In this document: piece by piece, positions 1 through 8,633 of the stretch
Layout: each line of letters opens with the position of its first letter
How positions within the stretch are numbered: the first letter of the stretch is position 1
From: CAVRUD01 sp963849635
Lineage (GTDB): Bacteria > Chloroflexota > Chloroflexia > Thermomicrobiales > UBA6265
Direction of reading: 5' to 3'
Length of the DNA stretch: 64,000 bases
Assembly (NCBI GenBank): GCA_963849635.1
Contig: CAWKIA010000037.1
Location: forward strand, 1-64,000
Notes under the pieces: model-generated
Databases searched by the model: none
Told to the model about the DNA's origin: nothing
The model's input: only the letters and a program-made list of their open reading frames with translations
Position numbers and translations under genes: made by a program

Positions 1-230
1 GTCGGTGGCGGTCACGCGCAGCGACATCACGATCCGGCGCCCGTCCTTGCGGATGTAGTGCCAGTCGCGCTTCTCCGACGCCGCTCCCCGGGGTGACGGT
101 CTTCATCGACTCCCGGTAGGCCTCGACCTCGTCCGGGTCGTGGAACATCCGCGGCGTGTGCTTGCCCACGACCTCCTCGGCGGTCCAGCCGAGCAGTAGT
201 CCGCCGCCCACGTTGTGGCATCCCGGCTTT
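1..230 (-). CDS. PAS-domain sensor protein fragment (partial, frameshifted)
   Basis: Read on the minus strand, 230 to 1 encodes part of a PAS fold. GWTAEEVVGKHTP is followed by FHDPDEVEAYRESMKTVTP; after a one-base shift near 90-100, DWHYIRKDGRRIVMSLRVTA follows. This is the usual PAS order of helix, then the '(W)xYxRKDGxRxxVSLxVTA' strand pair found in sensor kinases and diguanylate cyclases. No effector domain is visible because the gene runs off the window. Its upstream end meets the truncated 3' end of dnaX at about 225, in a different frame and with no start codon. It is therefore a fragment or an assembly chimera rather than a gene that begins here. Confidence 0.55.
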
Positions 231-1811
231 CACATCCCCACAGACGCGCGGCCACAGCTCTACCAGATGCTCGAGATCGTTCCCCCCCGCCTGGGAGCCG
301 CCGTTCGCCGCGACCGGACCGGACGCCTGCTCAGTCGCTGGCGCCTGTGGCGATGAGTATTCCGGACGGAGCCGGCGGGTCTTCGCGCAGCGACCGGCCA
401 TTGGATGGCGCGGCTGCCGGCGGCTTGCTCCCGGGCCCCATGCGAATCTTGTCCCGTAGCGTAGTAGTCGGAGGCTTCGCGAGGAGATCCTGATCGGCGG
501 GGTTGAGATCGGGTGAGGAGGGTCGAGACGGCGCGGATACCTGCGCTGGCGCGACCGTCTGAGCGACCGCCACTGGAGCTGCGGCCGCCAATTGGATCGC
601 ATTCGGATCAGGACGGAGGATTCCAGCTACAAGCGCGATTTCGAGCGGCAGCTGCGCATAAGGAGAGTGTCGAATTTTGTAGTCGGTTTCGCTGAACAGG
701 CGTCCAAGTCCGCCAGCTCCGTAAGTCGAAGCGGTGCGCCAGCTCTCGCGCGCTTGGCATCGGCGTCCGGTGAACCGCCCGCTCGCTGGTGGAGCAAAAC
801 GCGAAGGTACGCGACGAGCTGCCGGTTGAGCTGGCGTGGATCTTCACCCGCTTCGACCGCATCCATTGACCGTGCCAAGTGCAACTCCGGCATCTTGTCG
901 GCCATGGCAGTGACGAGCGTTCCACGCGGTCATTGCGGCTGACGCCGAGCAAGTGAGGACCAGGTCCGCGGTGATGACGCCGTCGGTCTGGGCCTGGTCA
1001 CGGTAGACCGCGAGCTGATCGAGCAGGCCGAGCGCGTCGCGCAAACTGCCGGTTGCGTGGCGAGCGATCGCCAGGAAGGCATCGTCGGTTCGACCGTCAG
1101 GCCCTCGGCTTCGGCGACGGTCTGGAGGCGAGCGATCATCGCATCAAGCGTGATCCGGCGGAAATCGAACCGCTGGCAACGGGAGACGATGGTGGCCAGA
1201 AGTTCTTCTGGATCGGTCGTCGCCAGGACGAATTTGGTGTGGGCGGGCGGCTCTTCCAGGGTCTTCAGGAACGCATTGGCCGCGGCGCCCGTGATCTGGT
1301 GCGCCTCGTCGATGATGTAGAACTTGGTGCGGAGCTGCGCGGGGGCGTACTTGACCCGCTCGCGCAGCTCGCGGATATCATCGATCCCGCGGTTGGAGGC
1401 GGCATCGATCTCGATCACATCGGTGGCGCTACCCCTGGCGATCGAGACGCAGGCGTCGCAGACGCCACAGGGACGAGCGTCCGGATCGGGATCCAGGCAA
1501 TTGACCGCCTTGGCCAGCAGTCTGGCGGTCGTCGTCTTGCCCGTGCCGCGCGGCCCGCAGAAGAGGTAGGCGTGGCCGATCCGGTTGAGGCGAATGGCGT
1601 TGCGCAGCGTCTGAACGACGTGCTCCTGCCCGACGAGATCGTCCTGATCGAACGTTTGCGGGCGGTACTTTCGATACAATGCCAGGGTCTGGGCAACCCC
1701 GGTTTCCTCTGGGGACGAAGCGGGCGCAGGAGAGGATTCAAGCAGATTCTGGGCGGAATCCGGCGTGGCGGGCTGTTCGGGGGGGAGATCGAAGAGGCTC
1801 GGAGCCGTCAT
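225..1811 (-). CDS. dnaX: DNA polymerase III subunit gamma/tau (multiply frameshifted, 3' truncated)
   Basis: Clamp-loader AAA+ ATPase of the replisome. From the ATG at 1811 (preceded by GGAAGG) the frame shows an acidic N-terminal lead, then LALYRKYRPQTFDQ, Walker A GPRGTGKTTTARLLAKAVNC, a zinc-module CGVCDAC, Walker B FYIIDEAHQ, sensor-1 region FVLATTDPEELL and SRCQRFDF. Past about 1085 the protein continues only by changing frame: LRDALGLLDQLAVYRD, then LGVSRNDRVE, MADKMPELHLARSMDAVEAG, LFSETDYKIRHSPYAQLPLE and LWPRVCGDVKA. About six shifts are needed, near 1085, 945, 910, 755, 700 and 350. Homology stops at about 225, where a PAS fragment begins. Scattered shifts with motifs intact between them favour sequencing errors at a poor contig end. 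The family is certain; whether the gene is functional cannot be judged. Confidence 0.85.
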
Positions 1812-1958
1812 CCGTGAGAACCTTCCAGTGCGGGGGCGGAGATGCGAGACCGGCGGCGGTTGCATGTTCGTACACACGAAGTATAGCCAGTCTGGCCCCA
1901 TCGAAGTAGGGATATAGATCGAATTCAGGACCGGCAATCAACGATTGAAGGGGTCTCC

Positions 1959-2795
1959 GTGGGGACGCTCTACCTGGTGGCGACACCGATCGGAAACCTC
2001 GAAGATATCACCGCCCGGGCTCTGCGCGTGCTCGCCGAAGTCTCGCTGATCGCCGCTGAGGACACCCGCCACACCGGCCGCCTTCTCAGCTATTTCGGGA
2101 TCTCCACCCCGATGGTCAGCCTCCATCAGCACAACGAACGGTCCCGGCGCGAACGCCTGCTCGCCGCGCTGGAGAGCGGTGATGTCGCGGTGGTTTCGGA
2201 CGCCGGCACGCCCGGCATCTCCGATCCCGGCTTCGACCTCGTCGCGGCGGCGGTCGCAAGCGGGATACCGGTCAGTCCGATCCCGGGCCCATCCTCGGTG
2301 ATCGCGGCCGTGAGCGCCTCGGGCCTGGTGCCGGGTCCCTTCGTCAATCTAGGCTTCATCCCCCGCAGCGGATCTGAGCGGCGCCAACTGCTGATGCGTG
2401 CCGGGCAAAGCGGCTTCCCTATCGTCCTGTTTGAAGCGGCCAACCGGTTGGCTTCTACGCTGGCCGACCTCAACGATGTTCTTGGCGACCGTGAGGCGGT
2501 CGTCGCCCGCGAACTGACCAAGCTCTACGAGGAGTTTCGCCGGGGTTCGCTCGCCAACCTGGCCGCCCACTATGCGGCTGAGCCTACCCGTGGCGAGATC
2601 GTCGTTGTCGTCGGCGAAGCGGTTCAGGTCGAAGGTGAGACGACCGATCCAGAGACGATTGTCGCTTCGCTCCTTAAGGCCGGGCTGAAACCAAGCGCCG
2701 CGGCAAGGGAGGCCGCTGTGCTCACCGGGTTGCCGCGCGCCGACCTCTATGCGATCGCAATGTCCTTGGGGAAAGGTTCGCCGAAGGAGTCATAG
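1959..2795 (+). CDS. rsmI: 16S rRNA (cytidine(1402)-2'-O)-methyltransferase
   Basis: RsmI 2'-O-methylates C1402 in the decoding centre of 16S rRNA, using S-adenosylmethionine. The 278-residue product has the family length and the tetrapyrrole-methylase fold signatures: LYLVATPIGNLEDITARAL at the N-terminus, EDTRHTGRLL, SDAGTPGISDPG and IPGPSS, with a C-terminal helical tail (KPSAAAREAAVLTGLPRADLY). The GTG start at 1959 has a GAAGGGG ribosome-binding site about six bases upstream. It lies divergently from dnaX and converges with rodA downstream. Nothing unusual was seen. Confidence 0.95.
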   Translation: MGTLYLVATPIGNLEDITARALRVLAEVSLIAAEDTRHTGRLLSYFGISTPMVSLHQHNERSRRERLLAALESGDVAVVSDAGTPGISDPGFDLVAAAVASGIPVSPIPGPSSVIAAVSASGLVPGPFVNLGFIPRSGSERRQLLMRAGQSGFPIVLFEAANRLASTLADLNDVLGDREAVVARELTKLYEEFRRGSLANLAAHYAAEPTRGEIVVVVGEAVQVEGETTDPETIVASLLKAGLKPSAAAREAAVLTGLPRADLYAIAMSLGKGSPKES

Positions 2796-2875
2796 CGCGT
2801 TGCGAGGGGTGGTGCCGTCCAGGCGTCGCCCGAGGCGACGAGGAGGCGCGGCCACCATTTGACGCGAGCGCATCC

Positions 2876-4048
2876 CTACCCTACCTGGAATGCGAGTTTC
2901 CTGTGCCTCATACGAATGCTTTGCAGGATCCCCTGGGCGATCAGAAACGACCATAGGGACGAAGCACCGGAACTGACGAAGGGCAGCGTAATGCCGGTGA
3001 CCGGCATCAGGCCCAGGTTCATGCCGATGTTGACGAACGCCTGGAAGAAGAGCGTCGCGCTGACACCGACAGCTACCATCTGCCCAAAGGAATCCTTCGA
3101 GGTCTCGACGACCGCCAAACAGCGCCAAAGGAGGATCGCGTAGGAGAGGAAGAGGGCCATCATTCCGAGGAAACCGAACATGCCGCTGGCATGGGCGAAG
3201 ATGAAGTCGGACTCGCGCACCTTGAGCAATTCGGCCTGGCTTTGGGAACCGCCCAGCAATCCAGCCCCAAAGAGGTCGCCTGATCCGATGCTGATTCGCG
3301 CCTGGATGATATTGAACCCATCCCGCAGCGGGTCCCGCTCCGGGTCGTATGAGACGAGCAAACGCGTCTTCTGATAGTCGTGGAACACGAACTCCCAGGC
3401 AAAGACGAATGCGGGACCGGCCAGCAGGATCAACATGCCGAAATACTTACGGCTCGCCTGGGAAATGAGTAGGATCGACAGCCAGATGACGCCGTAGACG
3501 ATCGTCGTGCCGAGGTCGGGCTGGAGGAAGACCAGACCCATCGGCACCACCGCGATCAGGGCGGAGACGACGAAGTTGCCGAACTCCCGCATCTCCGCGC
3601 CGCGGGAAGAGACGAAGGACGACACGGCGAGAATCGTCGCGATCTTGCCGAACTCGGACGGCTGGATGGAGATGTTGCCGGGGAGCGTAAACCAACGTTG
3701 TGATCCAGCAATCTCCGTGCCGACGCCCGGGACCAGGACGGCGATCAGCATGAAGACCGCCGCGCCGTACAGAATCCAGGCCAGGGTATTGAAGAATCGG
3801 TAGTCGATCGCGGAGACGATGAACATCATGAAGACGCCGAGGAAGGCGAAGATGCCCTGCTTCACGCCCAGATTGGAGTAGACGATCGGGCCGCCGCCCT
3901 CGGCGCTCCAAATCGCGACCACGCCGAAGAACATCAGCACGACCGTCGTGATCAGGAGGAAGGGATCGAAGTCGCGCCAGCGGAGACCGCCACCGAGACT
4001 CCGGTCGGCAACACGATGTCGTTGGAGCCCACCTAGCGCGACGGCCAT
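2876..4048 (-). CDS. rodA: Rod-shape-determining SEDS glycosyltransferase (RodA/FtsW family)
   Basis: Polytopic membrane protein that polymerises lipid II into glycan strands. About ten hydrophobic segments are visible. SEDS landmarks include GSQRWFTLPGNISIQPSEF, VFLQPDLGTTIVYG, the large extracytoplasmic loop with DPLRDGFNIIQARISIGSG, and the C-terminal GMNLGLMPVTGITLPFVSSG. The length of 390 residues and the QPSEF/QPDLGT wording fit RodA better than FtsW, but the two are hard to separate without neighbours; no mre genes or penicillin-binding protein are adjacent. The ATG at 4048 lies two bases after the stop of the HD gene, which indicates translational coupling and argues against the in-frame upstream start at 4093. 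Confidence 0.9.
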   Translation of the reverse strand: MAVALGGLQRHRVADRSLGGGLRWRDFDPFLLITTVVLMFFGVVAIWSAEGGGPIVYSNLGVKQGIFAFLGVFMMFIVSAIDYRFFNTLAWILYGAAVFMLIAVLVPGVGTEIAGSQRWFTLPGNISIQPSEFGKIATILAVSSFVSSRGAEMREFGNFVVSALIAVVPMGLVFLQPDLGTTIVYGVIWLSILLISQASRKYFGMLILLAGPAFVFAWEFVFHDYQKTRLLVSYDPERDPLRDGFNIIQARISIGSGDLFGAGLLGGSQSQAELLKVRESDFIFAHASGMFGFLGMMALFLSYAILLWRCLAVVETSKDSFGQMVAVGVSATLFFQAFVNIGMNLGLMPVTGITLPFVSSGASSLWSFLIAQGILQSIRMRHRKLAFQVG

Positions 4049-4050
4049 CG

Positions 4051-4893
4051 CTAAAGCACCACGTGATCGTTCATGACGATATGGAAAACGCAATCCAGAT
4101 GCTCGGCCGCACGGCGGCTCATTAGCATGCGCGGCAAGAAGATCTCGAAGTACTGCATCACCGGCGCCATCTCGGTGTCGATGGTCAACTCCAGGGTAAT
4201 AGTCTTGGCGGCGCTGTCCGCCCGCAGGAAGGATGAGGTCGCCGCGTAGTTGACCTGGTCGTGCTGGTCGAAGGTGGCGGGGTCGGGGTTGCGCACCCGC
4301 GAACGGTGCACATCAGACTTGTCAGCCAGGATGAGGGCGGCCGAGACCGGATTGACCGGCTCGCCCAATCGCCCGCTGTCATCGCCATGGGAGCCGATGG
4401 CACCCAGAATGATTGCGGTGTCCTCGGGAGTCGTCCCCAGGCGTTGCAGGATCGGATAGGCCATCACCGCGCCGGTGACGGCGTGCCCGTGACGGCTGAC
4501 GACGTTGCCGATGTCGTGCAGGTATGCGGCGACCGCCGCCAGCTCCTGCTGGCGCGCGTCGTACCCGAGCAGGCGCAGGACGTTGCGGGCGATATTCGAG
4601 ACCAAACCGACGTGGCGGAAGCCGTGCTCAGTGAATCCGAGCACACCGAGATTCTTGTTCGCCTGGCGGATGTATGCCTGGACCTCGGGGTCGTTCTTGA
4701 CGGTTTCGAGGGACACGCTGGACTCGGCGGGAGCGCTCGGCGGCTCCTGCCCGACCTCTGGATGGGTCTGCTTTCCGGTCGTCCCCACCGGCACCACGAC
4801 GACGTTGTCGCCGTCGTTGGTGATGTCGATCGCGACGCTATTCGCGGTCGGGCTGAGACCTCCGCTGGGATTGTCTGCCGTCACAAGATCCAC
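4051..4893 (-). CDS. HD-domain metal-dependent phosphohydrolase
   Basis: A 280-residue cytoplasmic protein. An N-terminal stretch of about 70 residues is low in homology signals. An HD domain follows, with the metal-binding ladder FTEHGFRHVG (His), AAYLHDIGNVVSRHGHA (His-Asp, then His), IGSHGDDSG and LILADKSDVHRSRVR (Asp). A C-terminal beta-rich part ends in HIVMNDHVVL. HD proteins of this type hydrolyse phosphate esters, often of nucleotides; the substrate cannot be read from sequence. It is the first gene of a two-gene unit with rodA, so a link to envelope growth is possible but only contextual. Confidence 0.8.
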   Translation of the reverse strand: MDLVTADNPSGGLSPTANSVAIDITNDGDNVVVVPVGTTGKQTHPEVGQEPPSAPAESSVSLETVKNDPEVQAYIRQANKNLGVLGFTEHGFRHVGLVSNIARNVLRLLGYDARQQELAAVAAYLHDIGNVVSRHGHAVTGAVMAYPILQRLGTTPEDTAIILGAIGSHGDDSGRLGEPVNPVSAALILADKSDVHRSRVRNPDPATFDQHDQVNYAATSSFLRADSAAKTITLELTIDTEMAPVMQYFEIFLPRMLMSRRAAEHLDCVFHIVMNDHVVL

Positions 4894-4982
4894 TCCATCA
4901 TCGCCTGCGGAGTTTGAGTATAGGGCGCTCTACCCTACCCGGACAATCAGGCACGGGAGATTGCATCGCTCTTGCCGGCCAG

Positions 4983-6020
4983 CTAGGTCTGCCGCCTGAT
5001 GGCAAAGGCATCGGCGGGATTGTCGACAAGGAGCCGGCGCACGTCCGGTGCAGTCAACCCGGCTTCCATCAGCGTCAGAGGGAATGACTCGACGAGATAA
5101 ACCAGTCCGGGAGCGCCGCCATAGGCCCGCAGGTATGACCGCCGGGCCAGATCACCGGAGATCAGCAGCCGGTGCCTGAACCCTGCCTGGACCAGCCGGA
5201 CGATCATCGCGGCTCGCTCGGTATCCGGCGCGTACTTGGCCTTCGACACCTGATCGAACGAGACCCAGGCGCCGGCATCGAGGAGCCCTTTGAGGTAGTC
5301 CTCGTCCAGCCGAAAGTCTTGGTGGCAGAGGATCACCCGGGCAGGATCGACACCCTCGTCGGTCAGGACGTCAAGTTGTTCCCGGGCCATGGTGCCGCGA
5401 TCACAGTGGGTCAAGATCGCGGCCCCGGTGGCCATCTGCGCCCGAGCGGCGCCCCGTAGCGCGATCTCCTCCAGAGTTGTGATCTGGTTGAAACTCGTGC
5501 CGGCCTTGATCGCGCCAGCGCAGATGCCGGTGTCGTCGATCCCCTCGATGATCTCAGCCACACAGACCGCGGCGACATCATCGGCCGACATGCCCGCCAG
5601 GTGGCGGCCCGAATGGGCTTCTTTGTGATTGCCGGTGACCGCGACCAGATGAACCGGAGCGCGGGCCGCGACCCAGTGGAGGATGCGGATATCACGGCCA
5701 TAGCCGGCGGTCGTGGCGTCAACCACCGTTCTGCCGCCGGCGGCGTAGAGGTCTTCCAACTCCGCTAGGGCGGCATGCGGATCGTCCAGGATGAGATCAA
5801 GATCGGGCGTCTCTACGAGATATCTGGGCGGTTTCGCGATGACGTGCTCATGCGTCAGCGTCACACCGGCCTCTTCGGGCCGGATTGGACCCAGGACCGT
5901 CATGATGTGCGGCTGCGATCGGTCGAACGGCGGATCGTCCAGGTCATCGACCGGCTCATACCGCTCGCCTGGATCGAGTCCGTAGTCGTATTCGCGTTCG
6001 CCCGAGGGTTGGAACGCCAT
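4983..6020 (-). CDS. Phosphotriesterase-family metal-dependent hydrolase
   Basis: TIM-barrel amidohydrolase-superfamily enzyme of the phosphotriesterase/lactonase group. The metal ligands are in place: LTHEHV (HxH after strand 1), the bridging lysine region GAIKAGTSF, LTHCDRGT (His), ILCHQDF (His) and LISGDLAR (Asp). Length 345 is slightly above the usual 310-330 because of a charged N-terminal extension before MTVLGPI. The ATG at 6020 is kept because it lies three bases after the SDR stop; the later ATG at residue 40 is the alternative. It shares an operon with the SDR upstream and may act on a lactone or ester in the same pathway (inference). Confidence 0.85.
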   Translation of the reverse strand: MAFQPSGEREYDYGLDPGERYEPVDDLDDPPFDRSQPHIMTVLGPIRPEEAGVTLTHEHVIAKPPRYLVETPDLDLILDDPHAALAELEDLYAAGGRTVVDATTAGYGRDIRILHWVAARAPVHLVAVTGNHKEAHSGRHLAGMSADDVAAVCVAEIIEGIDDTGICAGAIKAGTSFNQITTLEEIALRGAARAQMATGAAILTHCDRGTMAREQLDVLTDEGVDPARVILCHQDFRLDEDYLKGLLDAGAWVSFDQVSKAKYAPDTERAAMIVRLVQAGFRHRLLISGDLARRSYLRAYGGAPGLVYLVESFPLTLMEAGLTAPDVRRLLVDNPADAFAIRRQT

Positions 6021-6023
6021 TGC

Positions 6024-6794
6024 CTACGGGATCGCCGTCACCATCGCGCCGTCGACGCCGATCGCGACGCCGGAGACGTAGGACGCGGCCGGCGAGAGGA
6101 GGAAGGTGGCCAGGCGGGCCAGCTCCTCCGGTTCGCCGTAGCGGCCGAGCGGGATCTGCTTGCTCATCTGCTCCTTCTGCTCCTCCATCGTGATGCCCTG
6201 GGCGTCGGCCCGGACCTTGTCCAACTGGAGGATGCGGTCGGTGTTGAACCGGCCTGGGGCAATCGTGTTCACCCGGATGCCGGGGCCGAGCGTGCGGGCG
6301 AGCGTCTTCGCCATGGCGGCTACGCCGGGCCGAAGCACGTTCGAGGAGTCGAGATTCGGAATCGGCTGGCGCACCGACGACGAGGTGATGAAGAGGACGG
6401 AGCCGCCTTCGGTCATCTTCGGCACCAGCAGGCGCAGCAGGCGAATCGGCCCGCCAATCAGCAACTGGAAGGACTGTGCCCACTGCTCATCGGTCAGGGT
6501 GAGGACCTCGCCGGGCGGCGGGCCACCAGCATTGACCAGGACTCCGTCCAGGCCGCCCAGCTTTTCGTCGACCGCGGCCGCCACCTTTTCGGCCGCGTCC
6601 GCCGCGCCGATGTCGATCACGGCGTAGCTGGCGCCCGTGCCGATCCCGGCGGCAACCCGCTGCAAGGCATTCTCATCGCGGGAGAGCAGTAAGACCTGCG
6701 CTCCCTCCTTGGCCAGCCCTTCGGCGACGGCTCGGCCCAGTCCTTTGCTGGCGCCACCAACCACGAACTTCTTCCCGGTCAAACCCAGATCCAT
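6024..6794 (-). CDS. Atypical short-chain dehydrogenase/reductase (BKR-like)
   Basis: Rossmann-fold oxidoreductase of 256 residues. The nucleotide-binding loop reads VVGGASKGLGRAVAEGLA, followed by VLVNAGGPPPGE, the serine strand LFITSSSVRQPIPNL and the C-terminal GVAIGVDGAM. The canonical catalytic YxxxK is absent: the aligned helix reads SSNVLRPGVAAMAKTLA, so the Tyr position carries a non-Tyr residue. This matches the beta-ketoacyl-reductase-like SDR subgroup known to lack the normal tetrad. The chemistry is therefore uncertain despite a clear fold. It is followed three bases later by the phosphotriesterase-like gene. A DapA-superfamily gene lies upstream, about 55 bp away on the same strand. 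Confidence 0.85.
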   Translation of the reverse strand: MDLGLTGKKFVVGGASKGLGRAVAEGLAKEGAQVLLLSRDENALQRVAAGIGTGASYAVIDIGAADAAEKVAAAVDEKLGGLDGVLVNAGGPPPGEVLTLTDEQWAQSFQLLIGGPIRLLRLLVPKMTEGGSVLFITSSSVRQPIPNLDSSNVLRPGVAAMAKTLARTLGPGIRVNTIAPGRFNTDRILQLDKVRADAQGITMEEQKEQMSKQIPLGRYGEPEELARLATFLLSPAASYVSGVAIGVDGAMVTAIP

Positions 6795-6848
6795 CAGTTG
6801 CTGCTCCTTGGCGTGGTCGTACGCAGGCGACGAGCGAATCAGAAAGCT

Positions 6849-7745
6849 CTAGGAAACGGCGGCGCGCATCTCCAACCGTTGGAGAAGCGTCTCCAATGAC
6901 GCCAGCAAAGTCGGATTGGCCACCGGAGCGGGCTGGCGCACAGTCGCGTGGGCGATGGCGCCCCGGCGGCGCAGGATCTCCTTGCGCAAGCCGACGCCAG
7001 CCCCCGGCTGGGCCTCGAACACGATCACCGGCAGGGCCTCCTCGAAGGCGCGGTAGGCGGCTTCGACGTCACCCCGGCGGTAGGAGGAGACGATCCGGAC
7101 CAGGACCTCCGGCAGAGCGAACCCGGTCATCGTACCGATCGACCCTGCCTCGAGCTCCTGCATCAGGGAGACTCCCCCCAGGCCACCCAGGACGGTGAAC
7201 GCATCCGTCTTGCTCAGGAGCGTGGCGGTCTTCGGGGCGGTCGGGGGAGCTTCGAGCTTGACCACGCCGCCCGGGGGCAGGACGCCGGCCAGCCCGACGA
7301 TGAAGTCGACCGGCATGTTGACGCCGCTGGAGGTGGGGTGGTCCTGCACGACGACCGGGATCGGCAGGTTTTCGGCGATCCGGGCAAAGTGATCGTGGAG
7401 AGCCGGTCCGGCCGCACTCCCAATCGGTGGGGAAACCATCACGGCCGTCGCGCCGGCCTCGACCGCTTCCAACGCCCGCTGCCGGGTCACGACGGTCGAT
7501 TGGTGCGTGATCCCGACCGTGACCTGCATCTGCCCCCTGGCCGCATCCACAGCCGCCTGGATCACGGTCTCCCGCTCGGCGTCGGAGAGCCGATCGGCCT
7601 CGCCAAGCACGCCAAGAATCAGCACACCTTCGCAACCCGCGCTGGCGCAGTAGCCGACCAGGGAATGGATGCTATCGACGTCGAGCGTTTCATCGGGCAA
7701 AAACGGGGTCGCCATTACATTGTGGACCCCAGGGCGCAACGTCAC
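6849..7745 (-). CDS. Dihydrodipicolinate synthase/N-acetylneuraminate lyase superfamily protein
   Basis: Class I aldolase-type TIM barrel, 298 residues from the GTG at 7745, which has an AGAGGAGAG ribosome-binding site; a longer in-frame start at 7778 would overlap that site. Recognisable pieces are HNVMATPFLPDETLDVDSI, GVLILGVLGEADRLSDAER, TVGITHQSTVVTRQRALEA, the Schiff-base lysine strand GGVVKLEAPPTA and GGLGGVSLMQELEAGSIGTM. The usual YNxP tyrosine motif is replaced by VQDHPTSSG, so it is unlikely to be true DapA or NanA. A catabolic aldolase or dehydratase role is inferred. First gene of the block with the SDR and the PTE-like hydrolase. Confidence 0.8.
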   Translation of the reverse strand: MTLRPGVHNVMATPFLPDETLDVDSIHSLVGYCASAGCEGVLILGVLGEADRLSDAERETVIQAAVDAARGQMQVTVGITHQSTVVTRQRALEAVEAGATAVMVSPPIGSAAGPALHDHFARIAENLPIPVVVQDHPTSSGVNMPVDFIVGLAGVLPPGGVVKLEAPPTAPKTATLLSKTDAFTVLGGLGGVSLMQELEAGSIGTMTGFALPEVLVRIVSSYRRGDVEAAYRAFEEALPVIVFEAQPGAGVGLRKEILRRRGAIAHATVRQPAPVANPTLLASLETLLQRLEMRAAVS

Positions 7746-7844
7746 CGGTCTCTCTCCTCTAGCACAATCGACACGCAATCAAACCTACGGGCACGACCTC
7801 GAACAGCCAGTCTACCGGCCAGCATTGTACCGGGGAAACGACTT

Positions 7845-8378
7845 TCAGCGGCCGTTAGGGTTCCATTCTTCCGCGAGAATGGCGTAGAAGTACTCGTCCC
7901 ACCACGATCCGTCTCTCCAGAGGTGGCCCTTGCGGAAGTGCGCTTCACGGCGCATTCCGAGTTTTTCCATCACCCGCCACGAGGCAGGGTTCTCGGGTTG
8001 GCAGGTCGCGATGATCCGATGGAGCCCGAGCGCCTCAAACCCGTACCGAAGTAGGGCGCGTGCGCCTTCGGTCGTGTATCCCTTACCGCGCATGTCCTGA
8101 CGGAGTACCCATCCGATCTCGTGGGTGCGCGGTCCGTACCAGGAGTGGAAGATCAAGTGTCCAATCGGGCGATCATCTGGCTTGACGACAACCGCAAAGG
8201 CGCGAGCCTCATCTCCGGCCTGTTCCGCGATGAACGTCTGGACTTGCTCCTCGGACATCACGCCCTCAGGTAGAAAGTGCATCGTCGCTTCGTCCGAAGC
8301 ATACGCATGTACCGCCTGCCAATCGTCCGGGCGCAAGGGCCGAATACGCAACCGTTCGGTCTCGATCTGGTCGAACAT
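7845..8378 (-). CDS. GNAT-family N-acetyltransferase (RimJ/RimL-like)
   Basis: 177-residue acetyltransferase. It opens with IETERLRIRPLRPDDWQAV, the standard start of the RimJ/RimL ribosomal-protein-acetylating branch. The acetyl-CoA loop follows (GWVLRQDMRGKGYTTEGARALL), then LHRIIATCQPENPASWRVMEKLGM and a C-terminal tryptophan-rich strand. The ATG at 8378 is chosen over the in-frame ATG at 8417 because AAGGGGT lies just upstream and the domain begins here. The substrate is unknown: members acetylate protein N-termini or antibiotics. Transcribed alone between the DapA-like gene and a divergent amidohydrolase. Confidence 0.85.
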   Translation of the reverse strand: MFDQIETERLRIRPLRPDDWQAVHAYASDEATMHFLPEGVMSEEQVQTFIAEQAGDEARAFAVVVKPDDRPIGHLIFHSWYGPRTHEIGWVLRQDMRGKGYTTEGARALLRYGFEALGLHRIIATCQPENPASWRVMEKLGMRREAHFRKGHLWRDGSWWDEYFYAILAEEWNPNGR

Positions 8379-8633
8379 TGCGGGACCCCTTCGAAGGACG
8401 GGGTGCAACCCGTCCACGCGTGCGAATCGTCAGGTAGTACGGACCTCATTATCCTCATCCTCGGTTGTCTTCCGGCGCGGTCGGCACAGTCGGCTAATCT
8501 GGCAAAAGTTGGTCGACGACTGAACACCATCCGCCTCACATGCTAGTCTCTTCAGAGCGCAGCGTTCTCACCCAGAGACATGCCTGACCGCCGATTCGTC
8601 CAACATTGACCTTGAGGGGAAGGAACCACAGCG

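Noticed and set aside
700..1090. Programmed frameshifting in dnaX as the source of the breaks
   Set aside because: About six shifts are scattered, and no A-rich slippery heptamer with a stimulatory hairpin was seen at them.
2820..2845. Hairpin CGTCGC / GGCGACG between rsmI and rodA as a terminator
   Set aside because: Short stem and no T-tract on either strand.
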